DNA of 5,400 bases from Coxiellaceae bacterium. GTDB taxonomy: Bacteria; Pseudomonadota; Gammaproteobacteria; Coxiellales; Coxiellaceae. Positions 1 to 5,121 of the stretch are shown one piece after another. A program made the translations under genes and the position numbers. The stretch is from contig JABABC010000196.1 in assembly GCA_014238445.1 (NCBI GenBank), positions 1 to 5,400 of the forward strand, written 5' to 3'. The notes under the pieces are model-generated. The model was not told the origin of the DNA and made no database searches. It saw only the letters and a program-made list of their open reading frames with translations. How positions within the stretch are numbered: the first letter of the stretch is position 1; every line of letters starts with the position of its first letter.

Positions 1-16
1 AGTCTCAGCTTTTTAT

Positions 17-367
17 TTAATAATAATGCTTTATTTTATGGGGTTTTTTAACTTTTTGAGTCATAAAATTAATCCCAGAAAGCAACCACTGTAATTGGTT
101 ATGACTCAGCGTAAAAACATCGGCTGTTGGGTCTGGCAGTTTAAAGAAGCCTTTCTCTAACCGGCAATAAAGCAGCCAGAAGCATGATCCATCAAAGTAA
201 ACCATCTTCAACTTATTGCCTGCACGGTTTCGAAAAAGGAATAACTCACCCGATGCGGGATCTTTATCCAACGCATCAACAATCAATACAATTAATCCAT
301 TTAGCTGCTTTCTGAAATCAACCACTGCAGGGTAGAGCCAGATCTGCTTAATTCCATTAGGTATCAT
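17..367 (-). CDS. tnpB: IS66 family insertion sequence element accessory protein TnpB
   Basis: This 116-residue protein has the usual length and motif order of IS66 TnpB (IS66 Orf2). A start segment with Asp-Phe-Arg-Lys followed by Asn-Gly-Leu lies at residues 17-25. The core at 36-73 contains DPASGELFLFRNR, then a Lys-Leu-Lys run and FDG, ending in the Arg-Leu-Glu-Lys-Gly box. The C-terminal block (about 87-99) has the Gln-Leu and Leu-Leu-x-Gly-Ile pattern. TnpB is needed with TnpA for efficient IS66 transposition, but its biochemical role is unsettled. The ATG lies 7 bp after the tnpA stop, with only weak Shine-Dalgarno character (GAGTGAG across the tnpA stop), so translation is probably coupled to tnpA. 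The last residues are basic. The frame is intact with no sign of decay. Confidence 0.93.
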   Translation of the reverse strand: MIPNGIKQIWLYPAVVDFRKQLNGLIVLIVDALDKDPASGELFLFRNRAGNKLKMVYFDGSCFWLLYCRLEKGFFKLPDPTADVFTLSHNQLQWLLSGINFMTQKVKKPHKIKHYY

Positions 368-374
368 GCAGGAC

Positions 375-647
375 TCACTCTGCAGTTAAGAGAGACTGTA
401 GAACATCTTTATCGACGATCTCCAATCGATGGCCGTTTTTGAGTCTAATAACCGCCAATGGCCTAAGAGAGCTCAAGACCTTAACTGGAATCATCTTATT
501 CCTCTTACTTTTTAATTGATGGAACCAATACAAAAACTGGTGGTAGTTGAGGTTATTTTCCTGGCAAAATGACACTTTGGTTTGATCTGCTTGCTGATAA
601 GCGTCACACCAGGACTGCCATTTGGATTTTGATAATGAATTAGACAT
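375..647 (-). CDS. tnpA: IS66 family insertion sequence element accessory protein TnpA
   Basis: This 90-residue protein matches the small first gene of IS66 elements. The N-terminal half (about residues 5-45) is a helix-turn-helix-like region with the Trp-x-x-Trp start and the SFCQENNLNYHQFLYW block typical of this family. The C-terminal half (about 67-87) has the short beta-type motif IRLKNGHRLEI followed by a Leu-Leu pair. It is probably a DNA-binding helper for transposition, acting with TnpB and the TnpC transposase. The ATG start is supported by an AAGG Shine-Dalgarno 6 bp upstream. An 80-bp leader separates the start from the IS terminus at 727. No truncation is seen. Confidence 0.9.
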   Translation of the reverse strand: MSNSLSKSKWQSWCDAYQQADQTKVSFCQENNLNYHQFLYWFHQLKSKRNKMIPVKVLSSLRPLAVIRLKNGHRLEIVDKDVLQSLLTAE

Positions 648-686
648 GCTTAACCTTGATTGTGAACAAAACCAAAGGCTATCATG

Positions 687-701
687 GTTAAATTATTTAA
701 C
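687..701. repeat. 15-bp palindrome inside the IS66 leader
   Basis: GTTAAAT and ATTTAAC form 7-bp inverted arms around a single T at 694. It lies between the terminal repeat and tnpA, where the element's own promoter or a regulator site would be. It may be a binding site for TnpA or a host factor, but AT-rich palindromes also arise by chance. The decayed copy at 973-1025 does not keep the symmetry. Confidence 0.4.
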
Positions 702-703
702 TA

Positions 704-727
704 GGGTGTAGTTGCTGTGACGGTTAC
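704..727 (-). repeat. IS66 terminal inverted repeat (one end)
   Basis: Read on the minus strand from 727, the sequence starts GTAACCGTC, which fits the GTAA-starting ends of IS66-family elements, and continues to CTACACCC. It lies upstream of tnpA, where an end is expected. The partner repeat is outside the window, so the exact inner limit of the repeat is not known. A second GTTAC at 734-738 could in principle be the outer edge, but it lacks the GACG preceding the first one. Confidence 0.75.
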
Positions 728-735
728 ATAAAGAG
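728..735. repeat. candidate IS66 target-site duplication (one copy)
   Basis: ATAAAGAG directly abuts the IS66 end at 727. IS66 elements duplicate 8 bp of target, so this should recur just outside the far end of the element, which lies beyond the left edge. It is inferred only from position. Confidence 0.35.
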
Positions 736-972
736 TTACAAGACTGCATTAAGCAGAGTTGCGAACCCCCCGATGCTCAGCCAAGTCACAATCCCATGAG
801 ATTCTGGTAGAAAGAATTATAAAAAAGACAGTGGAGCAGCGTGGTAAAACTCTCAGCCTTGTTTTGAAGGCATGTTTAGCCGTGCTGTATGACCGCTTTA
901 AAACAAAACCGTTCGCTTTTCAAAAACTGGAAATGTGATCCCTGTATCCAATGGCGCTAACCTGCGAGCATC

Positions 973-1025
973 AAGGCTATCAGCGCTTGTTTATTTGGCG
1001 AGGGTGTAGTTAATACGACGCTGAT
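973..1025 (-). repeat. decayed second copy of an IS66-type end
   Basis: Positions 973-1020 align without gaps to 675-722 of the IS66 end, with 35 of 48 bases identical by hand count. Two exact blocks, AAGGCTATCA and AGGGTGTAGTT, are separated by 18 bases in both copies. Similarity stops inward of 675/973. On the outer side the intact end has GTAA before CCGTC, while the copy has ATCA before GCGTC, so the terminal GTAA is lost. The orientation is the same as that of the intact element. It is best read as the eroded end of a related, older element or a solo end. Confidence 0.55.
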
Positions 1026-1049
1026 GTACGACTCATAGGATGAGAGAGT

Positions 1050-1061
1050 CTGACTAGTCAG
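1050..1061. repeat. 12-bp perfect palindrome downstream of the operon
   Basis: CTGACTAGTCAG is perfectly self-complementary with no loop bases. It sits about 40 bp past the stop of the DedA-PAP2 gene. It could help end or protect the operon transcript or be a protein site, but there is no T-run after it on the minus strand, so it is not a standard intrinsic terminator. Confidence 0.4.
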
Positions 1062-1101
1062 TTTCCCGGTATTTTAAGTGCGACGGAGTGGTTTTCAGGT
1101 C

Positions 1102-3156
1102 TCATTCACGTGATGCCTTATGCTTGGGTGGTAAGGACGGCGTGATGATAACGATCATGCCATCCCAATTCGTGTTATTAAGATTTTTGGGTCGTGCTTC
1201 GGAAGGGATATTGATTCGCTGAAACTGTAAGTCTGAGTCATTTAATTGTGTGATTATGGCGCTAATGTCAAACCGGGTGGTGGTGTTGGCCTGTATCATG
1301 AGTTGATGCTGATGGGGGTTGGATAAGCTGATTGTGCCAATCCATACCGAACGGTTTTGGTCGCTGAGTGCCAGTTCAGAAGCCCAGAGATTGAGCTCTA
1401 TGAGTGTTTGATTGGGTTGTTGGAAGGTTGCCGATAAGAGAGGTGGCTGATTGAGATGGAGAGGTGGAAAGAGTCGTTGAGGGCGTAGTCGAACGGGAAG
1501 ATCATCCTCACTGGTTTGTTTTTTGCTGTTGATGATCGTCCAGCCATGTAAGGAGAGTGTTGTCTTGATGTGTGCTAAGGCATCTGCCCATTGAATATTA
1601 AAGGGTTGGATGGGTTTTCCAAAACGACTGAGTCGAGCGATAGGAAGGTTAGCAAGGGGTTGTTCCCACCAAGAGGCTGATGTGATGTATTGGGTCACCT
1701 GGCGAGGCTGGTAAATACTCGAAATCTTTGCGTATTGGAGCGGAATATAGAGGCTGGGAATAATCACCAGCGTTATGGCGAGAACAGTTCCCCAGTAATA
1801 GGGTGATGGTGCTGAGAGTGGTCGGGTCTGTCGACGGTAGAGTAAAATACTTCCCAATAAGATGCCAAAGCTTAGCAGAAAGCCCCCGAGTATATCGGTA
1901 AACCAATGTGCACCTAAATATAATCGCGATAGCATGATGCACACGACCAGTAGGCTGGCAATGGTGTAGGGTTTATTTTTCCATTGAGGAAAGTATTGGC
2001 GTGTGATAAATGCTGTAAAGCCAAAAAAAGCAATGCTTATCACTGTGTGTCCACTAGGAAAAGAGTTTTCATGCAGGTAGGGCAGTATAACGTCAGGGCG
2101 TAATGAGGTGAATGTGGTTTTGATCAGGAGTGTGATAGCCGCGGATACCGCCATGGTGCCTATGAGGTAGTAGATAAAACGCCATTGTTTCTGTATGGCA
2201 AGTGCTATTAGTGTCGAAAAGGTCATGAGAGCAATCAACTTGGAGTTGCCGTAGGCGGTGATGGTTATCATTAGATGGTCGAGCCAGGGCGATCTTAAGC
2301 TTTGTAATAAATAATACACGGGGTGATTGAATGCAGAGGCGAGTGCATGGTGTACGGTCAGTCGCAGGAATAGGATGCAAAAGGCTAGCAATAAGATCAT
2401 GCTGAGCAAGCATTGCATCAATTGCGAGCCATTATCAGTGTCATCGTTAGTGTGAAGAAACGTCGTGAACCAATGTGTACTGTGGTGATTGCGAAGCCAT
2501 TTCCATACATGATTAACGGCATGATGGGCGTAGAGTGCCGCTAGAAAAAAAGAGCGTTGACAGACCCAATAAATAAACCAGGCCGCTGCAATTGCAATCA
2601 GGCCATAGAAGATAAAGTGGGAGGATTCTTTGATGGGCACTTCCAGTGCAAAGGCCCCTAGAAGGATGCCAGGTATCATGTATGCGATGACCCATAGAAT
2701 GGCTGAAGGAATGGCAGCGCTGATAAAGCGAGGCCACGTGAGTTTGAGGAGGCCTGCGACCATCGGAACCGTGCTGCGTGCCGGACCAATGAAGCGCCCA
2801 ATGATGACGCTTTTACCACCATGCCGATGAAAGAAAGCTTCACTGGCATCCATCCACTGGGGGTATTTTTTGAAAGGCCAAATTTGACGGTAGTTATTTT
2901 GAAAGCGAATGCCAATAGCAAAGCCTATGCAGTCACCGATAAAAGCACCTAACGTGGCACATAATAAGGTGCTGCTGGCAGGAATAACACCAGAACCCAC
3001 CAACGTTCCGACCGCTGTCATGACCACTGAGCCTGGGATGATCGTTCCGAGCAAGGGCAGCGATTCTAAGAAAGCGATGCAGAAGGTCAAAAAGACAGCC
3101 ATGTAATGGTGATGGCTGAAATAGTTGATAATGGTATGCACTAAATCGTGTAGCAT
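1102..3156 (-). CDS. DedA-PAP2-LssY_C fusion membrane protein (LssY-like putative phosphoesterase)
   Basis: This 684-residue protein has three parts. Residues 1-200 are a DedA membrane domain: Glu31, PGS 41-43, GD 74-75, HGGKS 112-116, and Arg121 and Arg127 in the GRF-x-GPAR box. Residues 250-445 are a PAP2 phosphatase with all three catalytic motifs: Lys346-x6-Arg353-Pro354, PSGH 367-370, and Ser410-Arg411-x5-His417-x3-Asp421. Residues 495-672 are soluble and resemble the LssY C-terminal domain (W-x-x-x-L at the start, a central Leu-Pro with Arg-Leu-Arg, WIG at 605-607). Many hydrophobic segments place it in the inner membrane. DedA proteins include undecaprenyl-phosphate and phospholipid translocases, and PAP2 enzymes remove phosphate from lipid phosphates, so lipid-carrier recycling or phosphatidate turnover is inferred; the substrate is unproven. 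It starts 18 bp after lipA with a weak GTGAG ribosome site, so it probably shares the lipB-lipA transcript. Ser43 stands where E. coli YqjA has an aspartate. Confidence 0.9.
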   Translation of the reverse strand: MLHDLVHTIINYFSHHHYMAVFLTFCIAFLESLPLLGTIIPGSVVMTAVGTLVGSGVIPASSTLLCATLGAFIGDCIGFAIGIRFQNNYRQIWPFKKYPQWMDASEAFFHRHGGKSVIIGRFIGPARSTVPMVAGLLKLTWPRFISAAIPSAILWVIAYMIPGILLGAFALEVPIKESSHFIFYGLIAIAAAWFIYWVCQRSFFLAALYAHHAVNHVWKWLRNHHSTHWFTTFLHTNDDTDNGSQLMQCLLSMILLLAFCILFLRLTVHHALASAFNHPVYYLLQSLRSPWLDHLMITITAYGNSKLIALMTFSTLIALAIQKQWRFIYYLIGTMAVSAAITLLIKTTFTSLRPDVILPYLHENSFPSGHTVISIAFFGFTAFITRQYFPQWKNKPYTIASLLVVCIMLSRLYLGAHWFTDILGGFLLSFGILLGSILLYRRQTRPLSAPSPYYWGTVLAITLVIIPSLYIPLQYAKISSIYQPRQVTQYITSASWWEQPLANLPIARLSRFGKPIQPFNIQWADALAHIKTTLSLHGWTIINSKKQTSEDDLPVRLRPQRLFPPLHLNQPPLLSATFQQPNQTLIELNLWASELALSDQNRSVWIGTISLSNPHQHQLMIQANTTTRFDISAIITQLNDSDLQFQRINIPSEARPKNLNNTNWDGMIVIITPSLPPKHKASRE

Positions 3157-3174
3157 AGTGGGCTCACTGTTGAG

Positions 3175-4131
3175 TTATCTGATGTCTTCCCCTGCCGCCT
3201 GACGGTCCGCATGGTAAGACGAGCGAACCAGAGGGCCAGAGGCAACGTGAGTGAAGCCGATGGACTTAGCGTAATGGCCGAGTTCGATGAATGCTTTAGG
3301 TGTTACATAACATGTCACCGGCATATGGTAGCGTGTGGGTTGTAGGTATTGACCCACGGTTAACATGTCGACATTGTGTGCGCGTAGGTCTTGTAGGACC
3401 ACTTTAATTTCATCCATCGTTTCCCCGAGGCCGAGCATTAGTCCGGATTTTGTAGGGATGCCTGGGTACTGTTGCTTGAACGTCTGCAGGAGCTTTAATG
3501 ACCAGGCATAATCCGAGCCAGGGCGCGCTTGTTTGTAGAGCCTAGGCACGGTTTCAATGTTGTGATTAAAAACATCCGGCAAGCCTTCAGTCATAGTGTT
3601 TAGCGCTTTTTCCATGCGTCCTCGAAAGTCGGGTACCAGTACTTCAATTTTTATCGTGGGCATGGCTGCACGAACGGCTTGAATGCAGTCGGTAAAATGT
3701 TGAGCGCCGCCATCGCGTAAATCGTCTCGATCGACAGAAGTGATCACAACGTATTTTAAACCCAGTCCCTTAACCGTTTCGGCAAGTCGTGCTGGCTCTT
3801 CGGGATCGAGTGGATCAGGTCGACCATGGCCGATATCACAAAAGCTGCATCGGCGTGTGCATTTATCGCCCATGATCATAAAGGTGGCGGTGCCGCCACT
3901 GAAGCATTCGGCAAGATTGGGGCAGCTGGCTTCTTCACAAACAGTGACTAATTTTTGTTGGCGTAAGCGTGCTTTTAGCTCGGCTGCTTTGGAGTTGTTA
4001 GGCAACTTAATGCGAATCCAATCCGGTTTTTTAAGTGGCTTTGTGGTGGGTTCAATTTTAACCGGTATGCGTGATAATTTGTCAGCACCTAGGGCTTTTT
4101 TAGTAGGGTCATAGGGTGTTGGAGTGGTCAT
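3175..4131 (-). CDS. lipA: lipoyl synthase LipA
   Basis: This 318-residue radical-SAM enzyme inserts two sulfur atoms at C6 and C8 of the octanoyl group carried on lipoyl domains of 2-oxoacid dehydrogenases and the glycine cleavage H protein, in the cytoplasm. The auxiliary 4Fe-4S cluster cysteines are Cys65, Cys70 and Cys76 (CEEASCPNLAEC). The radical-SAM cluster cysteines are Cys91, Cys95 and Cys98 (CTRRCSFC). The C-terminal RSSY motif at 303-306, whose serine ligates the auxiliary cluster, is intact. Length is normal and the N-terminal RIPVKIEPT and KKPDWIR segments are typical of gammaproteobacterial LipA. The ATG overlaps the lipB stop (ATGA, 4128-4131), and an AAGG about 10 bp upstream supports it, so translation is coupled to LipB. 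No key residue is missing. Confidence 0.97.
   Translation of the reverse strand: MTTPTPYDPTKKALGADKLSRIPVKIEPTTKPLKKPDWIRIKLPNNSKAAELKARLRQQKLVTVCEEASCPNLAECFSGGTATFMIMGDKCTRRCSFCDIGHGRPDPLDPEEPARLAETVKGLGLKYVVITSVDRDDLRDGGAQHFTDCIQAVRAAMPTIKIEVLVPDFRGRMEKALNTMTEGLPDVFNHNIETVPRLYKQARPGSDYAWSLKLLQTFKQQYPGIPTKSGLMLGLGETMDEIKVVLQDLRAHNVDMLTVGQYLQPTRYHMPVTCYVTPKAFIELGHYAKSIGFTHVASGPLVRSSYHADRQAAGEDIR
4128..4131 (-). promoter_or_regulatory. lipB/lipA ATGA stop-start overlap
   Basis: The lipB TGA (4128-4130) and the lipA ATG (4129-4131) share bases as ATGA. This arrangement usually gives translational coupling, which would keep the two lipoylation enzymes in proportion and fixes the lipA start. 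Confidence 0.85.
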
Positions 4132-4787
4132 AGTGCTGTTGCCTTAATCGGTTCTGATGAAACTGTGTATCCGCTGTAGCCAAAGTGCTTCAGGATGTGA
4201 GGAATGATAGCCGTTTCAACCTCATTAACCGTCGTAGAGGGAGTGTACGCTGCTATTTGGGTGATGGCTAGACCTTTGAACCCACAAGGATTGATCGCTT
4301 GAAAGGGGCTGGTGTCTAGCGATACATTCAATGCCAAACCATGATAACTACAACCTCGACGAATGCGCAGACCAATGGAGGCTATCTTGGCATGGTTAAC
4401 ATACACACCAGGTGCATGCGGGTCCCCCTTGGCGCTGACGCCGAGTGTGTCCAGGTAGTCCATCACGCTACGTTCTAGTTGACAAACGAGTTGTCTTGGG
4501 CCAATGCCAAGTCGCTTAATATCTAACAGTGTGTAGAGCATGAGTTGGCCGGGACCATGGTAAGTTACCTGGCCGCCCCGATCGGTGTGGATGATCGGGA
4601 TGTTGGTCGGGTTAAGGATGTGTTCCGGTTTGCCCGCTAAACCTTGAGTAAATACGGGATCATGTTCACAGCACCAGAGTTCATCTAGCGTATCCGCATT
4701 GCGTTGCTCTGTGAATGCTTTCATCGCTTCCCAGGTGTGTTGATAGGTTTGTCGACCGAGCCGACGAATGGTGAGGGTTTGTGTCAT
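4128..4787 (-). CDS. lipB: octanoyltransferase LipB (lipoyl(octanoyl) transferase)
   Basis: This 219-residue cytoplasmic enzyme transfers octanoate from octanoyl-ACP to the lysine of lipoyl domains, making the substrate for LipA. The family motif RGGQVTYHGPGQ lies at 70-81. The catalytic lysine is Lys134 (AKIASIG) and the acyl-carrying cysteine is Cys168 (INPCG), matching the known Lys/Cys pair of the family. The Gly-Leu-Ala-Leu-Asn-Val block at 150-155 is also conserved. Length is normal. The start is the ATG at 4785-4787, with a GAGAG ribosome site about 10 bp upstream; another ATG 22 bp upstream is out of frame. It is the first gene of the lipB-lipA-DedA/PAP2 operon. The small ybeD gene often found before lipB in gammaproteobacteria is absent here. 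Confidence 0.97.
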   Translation of the reverse strand: MTQTLTIRRLGRQTYQHTWEAMKAFTEQRNADTLDELWCCEHDPVFTQGLAGKPEHILNPTNIPIIHTDRGGQVTYHGPGQLMLYTLLDIKRLGIGPRQLVCQLERSVMDYLDTLGVSAKGDPHAPGVYVNHAKIASIGLRIRRGCSYHGLALNVSLDTSPFQAINPCGFKGLAITQIAAYTPSTTVNEVETAIIPHILKHFGYSGYTVSSEPIKATAL

Positions 4788-4949
4788 GGTGTTGTATCTC
4801 TCGATTCATTGTCGGTCATTGTCTTAGGTTGTTGCTGTTATTTCAAGGGGGCAGGAAAGTGTCATTATGGGCTTGAAAAGCTCTCAGAACGTGTGTGTTC
4901 AAGAATCCTCATGGCGATACCGAAGCGCAAGAGAGGGGAGTTTGGTATT

Positions 4950-4959
4950 CAAGGCTTGT
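4950..4959. repeat. CAAGGCTTGT repeat, copy 1
   Basis: This 10-bp sequence is repeated exactly at 5047-5056. Its first nine bases form an inverted repeat (CAAG/CTTG around G). It lies in the presumed lipB leader, downstream of the TATAAT box. Confidence 0.45.
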
Positions 4960-4989
4960 TGCAACCACCTGACTATTAAGTTTTTTTTA

Positions 4990-5017
4990 TTGTTAGTTAT
5001 TAATAATTCCTTAATAT
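4990..5017 (+). promoter_or_regulatory. possible plus-strand promoter for the gene at 5122
   Basis: TTGTTA at 4990-4995 and TAATAT at 5012-5017 are 16 bp apart, each matching four of six consensus bases, with a T-run upstream. The predicted start near 5024 would leave a leader of about 98 bases. The tract is so AT-rich that chance matches are likely. An alternative -10 is TATAAC at 5071-5076, which lacks a good -35. Confidence 0.3.
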
Positions 5018-5021
5018 AAGG
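5009..5021. repeat. 13-bp palindrome at the divergent promoter
   Basis: CCTTA and TAAGG are inverted arms around ATA. It covers the predicted start of the minus-strand lipB transcript and the candidate plus-strand -10, a position suited to an operator. No regulator family can be named from it. Confidence 0.4.
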
Positions 5022-5026
5022 GGCGT

Positions 5027-5032
5027 ATTATA
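5027..5032 (-). promoter_or_regulatory. probable -10 box of the lipB-lipA operon promoter
   Basis: The minus strand reads TATAAT, an exact sigma-70 -10 match, followed by ACGCCCC where transcription would start (about 5019-5021). The -35 position (about 5050-5055, CAAGCC on the minus strand) is a poor match. A promoter with a good -10 and weak -35 may need an activator, but this is an inference. Confidence 0.5.
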
Positions 5033-5046
5033 GAATAAAAGCACAG

Positions 5047-5056
5047 CAAGGCTTGT
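5047..5056. repeat. CAAGGCTTGT repeat, copy 2
   Basis: This is an exact copy of 4950-4959 in the same orientation, 97 bp away. It covers the -35 position expected for the minus-strand TATAAT box and overlaps another small inverted repeat, TTGT-GT-ACAA (5053-5062). It could be an activator or repressor site. Confidence 0.45.
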
Positions 5057-5109
5057 GTACAAAAAATCTCTATAACAAGGACGTTGAGATATCGTGTAAT
5101 CCATAGTGT

Positions 5110-5116
5110 GGGGGAG
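5110..5116 (+). promoter_or_regulatory. strong ribosome binding site
   Basis: GGGGGAG lies 5 bp before the ATG at 5122. Together with an in-frame TAG at 5104-5106 it fixes that ATG as the start of the right-edge gene and argues the frame is really translated. Confidence 0.7.
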
Positions 5117-5121
5117 CGAAT

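Larger units (their letters stand above)
1..727 (-). mobile_element. IS66-family insertion sequence, tnpA/tnpB end only (cut by left edge)
   Basis: Seen: two adjacent minus-strand genes with IS66 accessory-protein signatures, preceded on their upstream side by a terminus that reads, on the minus strand, GTAACCGTCACAGCAACTAC and ends at 727. IS66-family elements are known for ends beginning GTAA, 8-bp target duplications and the gene order tnpA-tnpB-tnpC. The large DDE transposase gene tnpC should lie left of position 1, so neither the other terminus nor the total length can be seen. Both accessory frames are intact, which suggests a fairly recent arrival. The element sits downstream of the lipB-lipA operon and is read in the same direction. 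Confidence 0.85.
728..1101. other. gene-poor stretch between the IS66 end and the operon
   Basis: This 374-bp stretch has no convincing gene on either strand. The longest plus-strand open frame (TTG 759 to TGA 936-938, 59 codons; an internal GTG at 831 gives 35 codons) has no Shine-Dalgarno and no recognisable family. Its visible contents are a candidate target duplication, a decayed IS66 subterminal copy at 973-1025, a small hairpin (CTCAT/ATGAG, 1032-1044) and a palindrome at 1050-1061. No classic terminator (GC stem plus T-run) is visible for the operon ending at 1102. The mix of remnants suggests an insertion hot-spot made of eroded mobile DNA. Confidence 0.6.
4788..5121. other. divergent intergenic control region
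   Basis: This 334-bp stretch lies between lipB (minus) and the plus-strand gene at 5122. No ybeD or other recognisable gene is present. On the minus strand there are only two tiny frames, 15 codons (4912-4865) and 13 codons (4865-4824), that meet as TAATG; neither has a good ribosome site. Positions 4974-5018 are very AT-rich with an 8-T run at 4981-4988. If the TATAAT box at 5027-5032 is used, lipB mRNA has a leader of roughly 230 bases. Individual sites are listed separately. Confidence 0.6.

Noticed and set aside
759..938. 59-codon plus-strand frame (TTG start; internal GTG at 831) in the gene-poor stretch
   Set aside because: No Shine-Dalgarno, no ATG, no family resemblance, and it lies among mobile-element remnants. 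A broken gene fragment cannot be excluded.
2630..3106. Overlapping plus- and minus-strand frames of 65-81 codons inside the DedA domain
   Set aside because: They are shadows of the real minus-strand gene, whose catalytic and structural motifs are continuous across this stretch.
4824..4912. Two tiny minus-strand frames (15 and 13 codons) joined by TAATG in the lipB leader, considered as leader peptides
   Set aside because: Neither has a proper ribosome site, a run of regulatory codons or paired attenuator stems, so the evidence is too thin.
4704..4979. Plus-strand open frame of 91 codons overlapping the start of lipB
   Set aside because: It runs antisense through the lipB N-terminus, has no ribosome site or recognisable motif, and its composition is what the antisense of lipB would give.
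4958..4988. Palindrome GTTGCAAC followed by an 8-T run, considered as a plus-strand terminator
   Set aside because: The stem is only four base pairs with no loop, is 15 bases from the T-run, and no plus-strand gene ends there.
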